NCBI RefSeq assembly: GCF_030548295.1
Contig: NZ_JAUOSB010000006.1
Coordinates: forward strand, 123,837 to 187,836
Length of the DNA stretch: 64,000 nt
Origin: Wenyingzhuangia sp. 2_MG-2023
Lineage (GTDB): Bacteria; Bacteroidota; Bacteroidia; Flavobacteriales; Flavobacteriaceae
Direction of reading: 5' to 3'
Positions 43,711-50,718 of this stretch are shown here, one piece after another. Position numbers and translations under genes: made by a program. Under the pieces are notes generated by a model. It worked only from the letters and a program-made list of their open reading frames with translations. It did no database searches and had not been told where the DNA came from. Each line of letters opens with the position of its first letter. Position 1 is the first letter of the stretch.

Positions 43711-44571
43711 ATGAAAAAGAACAGTATTAAATATCTTAGCAATTCGCCTTTTACAATGATGGGTCCTATTGAGTTAAGACAACCAATTCCTAGTAGAAAC
43801 ATTCAAAGAGCAGATCCGTTTTTGTTGTTACATCATTATGGACCTTATTCAATTAGTAAAGAAAGTAATCCTTTTGATTTAGGAGCGCATCCACATAGAG
43901 GGTTTGAGCCCATTACTTTTTTAATTCAAGGAGAACAAAAACACAGAGATTCTTTAGGAAATGTACAAACTATTAAAAGTGGTGGAGTACAATGGATAAC
44001 TTCTGGAAAAGGAATTTTTCATGCCGAAGGACCTACACCTGAGTTTGTAGAAAAAGGAGGAGAATTAGAAGGAATTCAACTTTGGTTAAATTTACCTAGG
44101 AGTAAAAAGATGATGGAACCTAATTACCAGCAAGCAGATGTGGAACAAATGGAAACTATTGTTTTTAATGGAGGTGTTTTAACCATTGTTGCAGGAGAAC
44201 AAAAAGGGAAACAAGGAGTGATACAAACACAAACCTCTGTAAATGCTTTTTGGATAGATATAGAAAAAGAAGGAGAAATTGAGGTAGAGATTCCAACCAA
44301 TCAAGATGCTTTGCTATACCTTATTAAAGGAGATGTGTTGGTAAATGCATCAGAGAATTTAAAATATGGAGAAACGGCCATGGTTACTTTTAACAATGAT
44401 GGTGATGGATTTACATTAAAAGCTAATCAAGTTTCTAAATTATTGGTGTTGTCTGGTGAACCTATTGATGAACCTGTGGTGATGGAAGGACCTTTTGTAA
44501 TGAATACTAGAAGAGAAACAACACAAGCTTTTATGGATTATCAACAAGGAGTGATGGGGAGTTTGACTTGA
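43711..44571 (+). CDS. pirin-family bicupin protein
   Basis: The 286-residue protein is a bicupin of the pirin family. Metal-site motifs are visible: LGAHPHRGFEPITFLIQGE (two His), then GGVQWITSGKGIFHAE (His and Glu). A C-terminal Pirin_C cupin follows. Bacterial pirins such as YhhW act as quercetinases or redox regulators of metabolic enzymes. It closes the DoxX/FMN reductase/MarR operon, 13 bases after the MarR gene, and is followed by a terminator at 44602. Confidence 0.92.
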   Translation: MKKNSIKYLSNSPFTMMGPIELRQPIPSRNIQRADPFLLLHHYGPYSISKESNPFDLGAHPHRGFEPITFLIQGEQKHRDSLGNVQTIKSGGVQWITSGKGIFHAEGPTPEFVEKGGELEGIQLWLNLPRSKKMMEPNYQQADVEQMETIVFNGGVLTIVAGEQKGKQGVIQTQTSVNAFWIDIEKEGEIEVEIPTNQDALLYLIKGDVLVNASENLKYGETAMVTFNNDGDGFTLKANQVSKLLVLSGEPIDEPVVMEGPFVMNTRRETTQAFMDYQQGVMGSLT

Positions 44572-44601
44572 TGTCTTTAGTTAGAAAATCACTATAAATT
44601 T

Positions 44602-44638
44602 AAAACCTCGATACAGTTTGTATTGAGGTTTTGTTTTT
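44602..44638 (+). terminator. pirin operon terminator
   Basis: AAAACCTCGATACA pairs with TGTATTGAGGTTTT with one mismatch, followed by TGTTTTT. The 44640-44800 stretch after it is very AT-rich, and I see nothing further in it. Confidence 0.8.
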
Positions 44639-44807
44639 GATATATCTCATTATTGTGATTCTAATTTGTCTTTATAGAATGTTTTGCAATTAAATATAAT
44701 TCGTATCATTTTGATTTATAATTGTTAATGAAATTTTTTTATATAAATGGTATTAAAAAGATAAAAAATATGTGACCTATTTATCAATTATGTGTCTTAA
44801 TAGTAAG

Positions 44808-44929
44808 TGTTGGTATGACTTGATAATTTAGGGATATTTTGTCGGTCGTTTTATTACTAATCATTTATAACAAAAAATAGATTAGGGGTAGTCTATTTGA
44901 AAAGCCTTCTTGAGAAAGAAGGCTTTTTT
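44808..44929 (+). ncRNA. putative small RNA unit A (duplicated)
   Basis: This unit has three parts. The first (44808-44843) is a conserved 36-base block with TGTTGGTAT and a promoter-like TATTTTG. The second is a variable stretch of about 31 bases. The third is a fully conserved 24-base hairpin region (44875-44898, AAATAGA/TCTATTT stem with a GGGG-containing loop) joined to a strong terminator (AAGCCTTCTT/AAGAAGGCTT plus T-run, to 44929). A near-identical unit B occurs at 46650-46772. No ORF fits. The order suggests a small RNA of about 80 bases starting near 44849. Expression is not shown by sequence. Confidence 0.55.
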
Positions 44930-45059
44930 AACTTAAAACACAATGTTAGTTATCGATCTTGTATAACTAATAAAATAAGGGAAATTGAACTTTGATTTTT
45001 GTAACAAAATTTAAGAGTCTATTATTCTAGAAAAAGAGTGAAAAATTTTTAGTAAATGA

Positions 45060-45067
45060 TACATTTG
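45060..45067 (+). promoter_or_regulatory. candidate promoter of the ECF sigma/MscS operon
   Basis: TACATTTG is a perfect TAnnTTTG match, 23 bases before the TTG start at 45091. The -33 region is poor, so this may be a weak or regulated promoter. Confidence 0.5.
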
Positions 45068-45090
45068 CAGTCTCAAAAAATATATTCCAG

Positions 45091-45636
45091 TTGACGGACA
45101 ATGAGTTAATAGAGAAGATTGTAAAAGGAAACAATACACATTTGTTTGCTGTGTTGTACGATAGATATTCGTCTGTTGTATATAGCAAATGTTTGTCGTT
45201 TGTTAAATCCAAAGAAATTGCAGAAGATCTAACACATGATTTGTTTGTAGAGTTGTTTGTTAAAATAAAAACATACAAAGGAGAGGCTAAGTTTTCTACT
45301 TGGTTGTATTCTTTTACTTATAATTTTTGTGTGAACTACATTCAGAGAGATAAGTATAAAAAAAATGAAAAGATTAGTGACGATTTAGAAGCTTCTTTTG
45401 CAGATATAGAGGAAATAGACGATGCTTTGATCTTTGAAATAAAAGCGACAAAACTAAAATTAATTTTAGATAAAATAGATCCTGAGTATAAAATGATTTT
45501 ATTAATGAAATACCAGGATGACATGACTATAAAAGAACTGTCAATTCTTTTAGGGGTTAGTAAAAGTGCGGTTAAAATGCGTTTGAACAGGGCCAAGAAA
45601 AAAGCTTTAGAAATTTCTAATTTTCTTGATTTATGA
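45091..45636 (+). CDS. ECF-type RNA polymerase sigma factor
   Basis: The 181-residue sigma factor has region 2 (about residues 22-95) with YDRYSSVVYSKCLSFV, DLTHDLFVELF and FSTWLYSFTYNFCVNYIQRD, and region 4 (about 120-175) with LLMKYQDDMTIKELSILLG and SKSAVKMRLNRAKKKA. No region 3 is present, so it is an ECF type. The start is TTG at 45091; the nearby ATG is out of frame. A 55-residue ORF overlaps its stop (ATGA) and an MscS gene follows, with no typical anti-sigma gene, so control is unclear. Two small-RNA-like units flank the operon. Confidence 0.92.
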   Translation: MTDNELIEKIVKGNNTHLFAVLYDRYSSVVYSKCLSFVKSKEIAEDLTHDLFVELFVKIKTYKGEAKFSTWLYSFTYNFCVNYIQRDKYKKNEKISDDLEASFADIEEIDDALIFEIKATKLKLILDKIDPEYKMILLMKYQDDMTIKELSILLGVSKSAVKMRLNRAKKKALEISNFLDL

Positions 45637-45800
45637 GCAATCCTTTTAAAGAAATACAAGAAAATCACGAACCTTCAAAAGAACTAAGAAAGAAGGTTCT
45701 GAGTGATGTAGATATGCTAAAATTAACTTTGGATTTGGCGGATCTTTATTTGATAAAATACCCAAAAATACTATCAACCTTATTTAAAAATAAAAAATAA
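45633..45800 (+). CDS. 55-residue protein coupled to the ECF sigma factor
   Basis: This small gene starts at the ATG that shares ATGA with the sigma stop and ends at TAA 45798-45800. Its product begins MSNPFKEIQENHEPSKELRK, continues KVLSDVDMLKLTLDLADLYL and ends YPKILSTLFKNKK. It is hydrophilic and basic with an amphipathic helix, and has no signal or full membrane span. The MscS gene follows after four bases. The tight coupling on both sides argues that it is real; it might regulate the sigma factor, but that is a guess. I do not recognise a named family. Confidence 0.65.
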   Translation: MSNPFKEIQENHEPSKELRKKVLSDVDMLKLTLDLADLYLIKYPKILSTLFKNKK

Positions 45801-45804
45801 TATC

Positions 45805-46611
45805 ATGAATTTTCAAACCGGAAAAATGGGAGAGTTTTATATCGTTTTGCTCGATTTTTTAAAAGGAGCGGGTAAAATTATAGGTTTCCTAATACTTGCT
45901 TATATTGTATTAAAATTGACTCTTTATATTGTAGAAAAATTGCTAAAAAGAATCAACCCAGATAGAGTAATAAACAAGTTAAACGAATCTGAAGCGTTTG
46001 GAAAAAAGAAAATAGAAGTAGACTTGGTTAAATTTTGCATTCCTATTGTAAAATGGTTTGTAATTTTAATTTTTGTGATTATTGGTGCAGAAATGTTGCA
46101 ATTAGAAATTGTTTCTAAAGGTATTTCTAATGTAATTAGCATGTTGCCAAAAGTATTTAGTGCAGTTGTAATTTTTATTATAGGTGTTTATTTGGCTAGC
46201 TTGATTAGAACAACAATCAAAACCGTCATGAAATCATTGGGTGATGGAGTTTCTAATATACTAGGAACAGTCGTTTTTTATGTAATTGTCATTTTTGTTT
46301 CCGTTACATCTTTGGAGCAAATAGGAGTGAATACAGCAATTATTACGAGCAATATTACATTGATATTTGGTTCGGTATTAATCACTTTTACGTTGTCTTT
46401 TGGTTTAGGATCTAAAGATGTTGTTACCAGATTGCTACTTGGTTTTTATACAAAAAAATCATTATATGTAGGAGATAAAGTGGAGATAGATGGAGTAGTT
46501 GGTGTTATAGAGTCTATTGACAATATATATGTAGTTGTTAAGTCTGAAAACGAAACAATGGTCTATCCTATTAAGTATATTTCAGAGAACAATATTAAAG
46601 TCTTAAGATAA
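45805..46611 (+). CDS. MscS-like mechanosensitive channel protein
   Basis: The 268-residue protein has four hydrophobic segments (about 24-43, 76-95, 113-135 and 154-172) and a fifth at about 185-203. The pore-lining region ITLIFGSVLITFTLSFGLGSKDVV is glycine- and serine-rich, and a C-terminal beta domain has YVGDKVEIDGVVGVIESIDN, both as in MscS. The TM_helix repeat pattern suggests the small, non-canonical MscS group. These channels relieve osmotic stress or sense membrane tension. It is the third gene of the sigma factor operon, so the sigma factor may respond to envelope or osmotic stress. Confidence 0.88.
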   Translation: MNFQTGKMGEFYIVLLDFLKGAGKIIGFLILAYIVLKLTLYIVEKLLKRINPDRVINKLNESEAFGKKKIEVDLVKFCIPIVKWFVILIFVIIGAEMLQLEIVSKGISNVISMLPKVFSAVVIFIIGVYLASLIRTTIKTVMKSLGDGVSNILGTVVFYVIVIFVSVTSLEQIGVNTAIITSNITLIFGSVLITFTLSFGLGSKDVVTRLLLGFYTKKSLYVGDKVEIDGVVGVIESIDNIYVVVKSENETMVYPIKYISENNIKVLR

Positions 46612-46649
46612 CTTGTACACTATTGTAGAATTTCGTAAATTGATAATGA

Positions 46650-46772
46650 ATGTTGGTATAGTTTGATAATTTAGGGGTATTTTGTCATTCATTTAATATA
46701 CTCAGCATTCATAACTATAAAATAGATTAGGGGTAGTCTATTTAAAAGCCTTCTTGAAAAAGAAGGCTTTTT
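46650..46772 (+). ncRNA. putative small RNA unit B (duplicated)
   Basis: This unit mirrors unit A: a conserved first block (46650-46685, 32 of 36 bases identical), a different middle stretch of about 33 bases, a 24-base hairpin region identical to unit A (46719-46742), and the same terminator with one base changed and one missing (to 46772). It lies 39 bases after the MscS stop, so it could also act as the operon terminator. Conserved ends with a variable middle fit two paralogous small RNAs with different targeting regions. Confidence 0.55.
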
Positions 46773-46799
46773 TGGTTCATTTAAAAAAATAACGACAAA

Positions 46800-47000
46800 C
46801 TATTTGGTTTTTTCTTTTACCGTTTCTACTGCTTCTTTAGATTTTTTCTCAATAAAATTTCCCGCATCTTTTAAAGCATCTTTTGTCTTATCTATAGCTC
46901 CGTTCGCATCAACTTTAATTACTTTTCTATCTTTCTTTTCACAACTTATAAAGGAGAACAATCCGACACTAACAAGGGTTAAAAAAATAAGTTTTTTCAT
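46800..47000 (-). CDS. small lipoprotein with helical, lysine-rich tail
   Basis: The 66-residue protein has a lipoprotein signal (SVGLFSFISC, lipid Cys20) and a mature region of about 46 residues that is an amphipathic, Lys/Glu-rich helix: DKTKDALKDAGNFIEKKSKE then AVETVKEKTK. It resembles YtxH-like or stress-linked small lipoproteins, but no family is certain. It is transcribed toward unit B and its terminator, which may stop it in both directions. Confidence 0.7.
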   Translation of the reverse strand: MKKLIFLTLVSVGLFSFISCEKKDRKVIKVDANGAIDKTKDALKDAGNFIEKKSKEAVETVKEKTK

Positions 47001-47112
47001 AGGTATGTATATTAAGGTTTAATTTTAAAGATCTAAATTAAAAAAAAAGGAATGGTTTCCTTTAGAATACAGGAATATAGTATCTTGCAACTTGTTAAAT
47101 AAATAGATATAC

Positions 47113-48804
47113 ATGTCAGACGATAAGAAAGTAATTTTTTCCATGTCTGGATTGAGCAAGACTTATCAATCTACTGGAAAACAAGTGTTAAAGAATATCC
47201 ATTTGAGTTTCTTTTATGGAGCTAAAATCGGGATTTTAGGGTTAAATGGTTCTGGTAAATCAACTTTAATGAAGATTATTGCTGGAGTAGAAAAGAATTA
47301 TCAAGGAGATATTACTTTTTTACCTGGGTATTCTGTAGGGTATTTAGAGCAAGAACCTAAGTTAGATGAAGACAAAACAGTGATGGATATTGTAAAAGAA
47401 GGAGCTGCTGAAACAGTTGCTATCTTGGACGAATACAATAAAATCAACGATATGTTTGGCTTGGAAGAAGTGTATTCTGATGCTGATAAAATGGATCAGT
47501 TGATGACTCGTCAGGCTGAGTTGCAAGATCAGATAGATGCCTCTAATGCTTGGGAATTGGATACCAAGTTGGAAATTGCAATGGATGCATTGCGCACACC
47601 AGAAGGAGATACACCTATCAAAAACTTATCTGGAGGAGAAAGAAGAAGAGTTGCTTTGTGTAGATTGTTATTGCAAGAACCAGATGTGTTGCTGTTAGAT
47701 GAACCTACCAACCATTTAGATGCAGAGTCTGTACATTGGTTAGAACATCACTTGGCACAATACAAAGGAACTGTAATTGCAATTACGCACGATAGGTATT
47801 TCTTAGACAATGTTGCTGGTTGGATTTTAGAATTGGATAGAGGAGAAGGTATTCCTTGGAAAGGAAACTATTCTTCTTGGTTAGATCAAAAAGGACAACG
47901 TTTGGCAAAAGAAGAGAAAACAGCTTCTAAACGTCAAAAAACATTGGCAAGAGAATTAGAGTGGGTAAAGCAAGGAGCTAAAGGTCGTCAAGCCAAATCA
48001 AAAGCTCGTTTGAAGAACTACGACAAGTTGATGAACCAAGATCAGAAACAGGTTGAAGAAAAATTAGAAATCTATATTCCTAATGGACCACGTTTAGGAA
48101 CCAATGTAATTGAGGCCAAAGGTGTAGCAAAAGCATTTGGAGAAAAATTATTGTATGATAATTTAGAATTCAATTTGCCACAAAACGGAATTGTTGGGGT
48201 TATTGGTCCTAACGGAGCTGGTAAGTCTACTATTTTTAGAATGATTATGGGAGAGCAAACCCCAGATTCAGGTGAGTTTGTAGTGGGTGACACTGCTAAA
48301 ATTGCATATGTAGATCAAAATCATGCAGATATTGATCCTGAAAAGTCAATTTGGGAAAATTTTGCAGATAGCCAAGAGCTGGTCATGATGGGAGGTAAAA
48401 TGGTGAATTCTAGAGCTTACTTATCTCGTTTCAACTTTAGTGGATCAGAACAAAATAAAAAAGTTTCTGCGTTGTCCGGTGGAGAACGTAACCGTTTGCA
48501 CTTGGCAATGACTTTAAAAGAAGAAGGAAATGTACTCTTGTTAGATGAACCTACGAATGATTTAGATGTAAATACGCTAAGAGCTTTGGAAGAAGGTTTA
48601 GAAAACTTTGCGGGTTGTGGAGTTGTAATTTCTCACGATAGATGGTTTTTAGATAGAATTTGTACACATATCTTAGCTTTTGAAGGAGATTCTCAGGTTT
48701 ATTTCTTTGAAGGTTCTTTCTCAGAGTATGAAGAAAATAAAATCAAGCGTTTGGGAGGAGATGGTATTCCGAAGCGAATTAAATATAAAAAGTTAATCAG
48801 ATAA
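47113..48804 (+). CDS. ettA: energy-dependent translational throttle protein EttA (ABC-F)
   Basis: The 563-residue ABC-F protein has two ATPase domains and no membrane helices. Walker A motifs are GLNGSGKST (about residue 44) and GPNGAGKST (about residue 365); both signature motifs are LSGGE; Walker B lines are VLLLDEPTNHLDAESV and VLLLDEPTNDLDVNTL. The EttA-type arm and P-site tRNA interaction motif lie between the domains with AKEEKTASKRQKTLARELEW. EttA gates entry of the 70S ribosome into elongation by ATP level. It is monocistronic with its own terminator. Confidence 0.95.
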   Translation: MSDDKKVIFSMSGLSKTYQSTGKQVLKNIHLSFFYGAKIGILGLNGSGKSTLMKIIAGVEKNYQGDITFLPGYSVGYLEQEPKLDEDKTVMDIVKEGAAETVAILDEYNKINDMFGLEEVYSDADKMDQLMTRQAELQDQIDASNAWELDTKLEIAMDALRTPEGDTPIKNLSGGERRRVALCRLLLQEPDVLLLDEPTNHLDAESVHWLEHHLAQYKGTVIAITHDRYFLDNVAGWILELDRGEGIPWKGNYSSWLDQKGQRLAKEEKTASKRQKTLARELEWVKQGAKGRQAKSKARLKNYDKLMNQDQKQVEEKLEIYIPNGPRLGTNVIEAKGVAKAFGEKLLYDNLEFNLPQNGIVGVIGPNGAGKSTIFRMIMGEQTPDSGEFVVGDTAKIAYVDQNHADIDPEKSIWENFADSQELVMMGGKMVNSRAYLSRFNFSGSEQNKKVSALSGGERNRLHLAMTLKEEGNVLLLDEPTNDLDVNTLRALEEGLENFAGCGVVISHDRWFLDRICTHILAFEGDSQVYFFEGSFSEYEENKIKRLGGDGIPKRIKYKKLIR

Positions 48805-48825
48805 TTTTAGTGCAATAGTATTGTA

Positions 48826-48869
48826 TAAAAAAGACACCCATATTTAAGAATATAGGTGTCTTTTTTTTT
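48826..48869. terminator. ettA terminator, probably bidirectional
   Basis: AAAAAGACACC pairs with GGTGTCTTTTT around a loop with an inner ATATT/AATAT pair, followed by nine T. It also faces the end of the convergent gene at 48890. Confidence 0.88.
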
Positions 48870-48889
48870 AATGATAGTCCTTTTACCCT

Positions 48890-49237
48890 TTATAATATTT
48901 TAGCAGTTGGGTATTTTTCCTTGATAGCAATAACAATTCGTTCTGCTTCAATTTTAGAGCTACAAGAAGGAGTGATTACTTTCCAATCAGGACTTACATA
49001 GGTCAGTTTAATCTTAATATCTTGAAATTCAGTTTTAAAATTTTCAAAAGTTTCACGAGCTATTCCTTCGTTACCAGTATATAACACAACACTAAATCCA
49101 TTTTTAGTTTTTTTGTTAAAGTTTCTCTTTTTTTCTACAAATCTTTCTAGTGGAGATTTTGTTGACTGTGAAAAAACAGATTCAGAGGTGATTACAGATA
49201 AAGAAAATAAAGCGGTAAAAAGCAGTTTGTTTGACAT
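48890..49237 (-). CDS. SPOR-like exported protein upstream of the complex III operon
   Basis: The 115-residue protein has a signal peptide (MSNKLLFTALFSLSVI to about residue 24, ending VFSQ) and a SPOR-like domain: NGFSVVLYTGNEGIARETFE, KIKLTYVSPDWKVITPSC and KIEAERIVIAIKEKYPTAKI. This strand-helix-strand pattern fits SPOR domains, though weakly. I start at 49237, because a longer frame to 49264 adds charged residues before the signal. In Flavobacteriia a SPOR-domain gene commonly precedes the alternative complex III operon, which supports the call. It is divergent from the operon. Confidence 0.65.
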   Translation of the reverse strand: MSNKLLFTALFSLSVITSESVFSQSTKSPLERFVEKKRNFNKKTKNGFSVVLYTGNEGIARETFENFKTEFQDIKIKLTYVSPDWKVITPSCSSKIEAERIVIAIKEKYPTAKIL

Positions 49238-49359
49238 AATTGACACTCGTTTAATAGGATACAAACATAAGTAAATAATTAATAATAAAACTTTATTTAG
49301 AATACGTATAAATTAACTTTTAGGTCTTAATATCTGTTCATCAATTGGAAGCATAATGT

Positions 49360-49367
49360 TACTTTTG
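49360..49367 (+). promoter_or_regulatory. candidate promoter of the complex III/oxidase operon
   Basis: TACTTTTG is a perfect TAnnTTTG match, 84 bases before the actA start. A TTC that could act as a -33 element is 20 bases upstream. Confidence 0.55.
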
Positions 49368-49450
49368 TTCCTACGTTCGAAAATGATTTAATTCTATTAT
49401 TGAGTCTTTTTTGCGCGTTAGAACATATTTAAAACTTATTATACAACTGT

Positions 49451-50656
49451 ATGAAAATTGTGAAATTACACAGAAAACTATCTAGTGTTTTAAAGTTAAG
49501 TCTAGCGCTTTTCTTCTCTTTTTCTTTGAGTTTATCAGCACAAGAACCTTCGGAAGAACAGGCTAAAGCAGGAAAAGCATTGTTTAACATGCATTGTGCA
49601 TCATGTCACAAATTAAACAAGAAATCTACAGGTCCTGCCCTTTACAAAGTAGCAGAACGTCGTGAGATGGATTGGTTGAAAGCTTGGATTAAGAACAACA
49701 ACAAGTTAAGAGCCTCTGGAGATGCAGATGCGAAAGCAATTTACGAAGAGTATGGAGGGGTTGCGATGAGTGTTTTTGAATTCTTGTCAGACAAGCAAAT
49801 TGAAGACATTCTTGCTTACACTACTGTTGGAGATGCTAAAAAAGCAACTGGAAACGTAGCGGCTGCTCATGCAGTGGAAGTAGAATCTACACCAAGTGAA
49901 ATTTTACCTAAAATAGCAACAATCGTGGTTGTTTTAGTATTACTTTCATTGATCGGATGGGTTTTCTTGAAAAGTAATAATGGATTTTTGAAAATATTTG
50001 CAGTCATTATATTGGTGTTCTTAGGGGTGTACTTTGGGTTTACTGCATTGATGTCTATAGGTGTGGATGAAGGGTATCAACCTGTTCAGCCAATAGCATT
50101 TTCACATAAAATTCATGCGGGAGATAATAAGATAGATTGTCAATACTGTCACTCATCAGCAAAACATTCTAAAACTTCAGGTATTCCTTCTGTAAATGTA
50201 TGTATGAATTGTCATAAAAACATTTCTGAAGTAGCCGATGATACTAAGATTGATATAAAAGGAAAAGAGTATTTAGATAAAGAAATTCAGAAAGTATACG
50301 AGGCAGCTGGTTGGGATGCTGAAAACTTAAAGTATACAGGAGAAACAAAACCTATCAAGTGGGTTCGTATTCACAATTTACCAGATTTCGCTTATTTCAA
50401 TCACTCTCAACACGTAACTGTGGCGGGTGTTAAATGTCAGAAGTGTCACGGTCCAGTAGAAGAAATGGATGAAATGTATCAATTCTCTCCGTTAACAATG
50501 GGATGGTGTATTGACTGTCACAAAGAAACAGAGGTGAATATTGAAGGGAATGGATACTATAAAAAAATACACGAACAATTGTCTCATAAGTACGGTGTTG
50601 AAAAAGTTACCATCGCACAATTAGGAGGTAAAGAGTGTGGTAAGTGTCATTACTAG
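49451..50656 (+). CDS. actA: alternative complex III cytochrome subunit ActA, hexahaem fusion
   Basis: This is the multihaem cytochrome c subunit of menaquinol:cytochrome c oxidoreductase. A signal segment (about 10-30) is followed by a class I cytochrome c domain with CASCH at residues 49-53. Two membrane helices (about 154-172 and 180-202) then lead into an ActA-type region with five further CxxCH sites at 230, 251, 329, 353 and 396. ActA is usually pentahaem, so this protein looks like a fusion of a monohaem cytochrome to ActA. It is the first gene of the operon and carries electrons from quinol oxidation toward the oxidase. Confidence 0.9.
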   Translation: MKIVKLHRKLSSVLKLSLALFFSFSLSLSAQEPSEEQAKAGKALFNMHCASCHKLNKKSTGPALYKVAERREMDWLKAWIKNNNKLRASGDADAKAIYEEYGGVAMSVFEFLSDKQIEDILAYTTVGDAKKATGNVAAAHAVEVESTPSEILPKIATIVVVLVLLSLIGWVFLKSNNGFLKIFAVIILVFLGVYFGFTALMSIGVDEGYQPVQPIAFSHKIHAGDNKIDCQYCHSSAKHSKTSGIPSVNVCMNCHKNISEVADDTKIDIKGKEYLDKEIQKVYEAAGWDAENLKYTGETKPIKWVRIHNLPDFAYFNHSQHVTVAGVKCQKCHGPVEEMDEMYQFSPLTMGWCIDCHKETEVNIEGNGYYKKIHEQLSHKYGVEKVTIAQLGGKECGKCHY

Positions 50657-50718
50657 GATTATAAGGAAATTTAAGCTAAGTTTTTAGGTTAGCATCAACT
50701 ATAGAAAAACAAATTAAC

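Noticed and set aside
46804..47022. Plus-strand frame antisense to the small lipoprotein at 46800-47000
   Set aside because: The minus-strand frame has a proper lipoprotein signal and lipobox; the plus frame is its shadow.
47040..47065. Small AAGGAA/TTTCCTT hairpin upstream of ettA as a terminator
   Set aside because: The stem is short, has no T-run in the useful direction, and lies in a promoter region.
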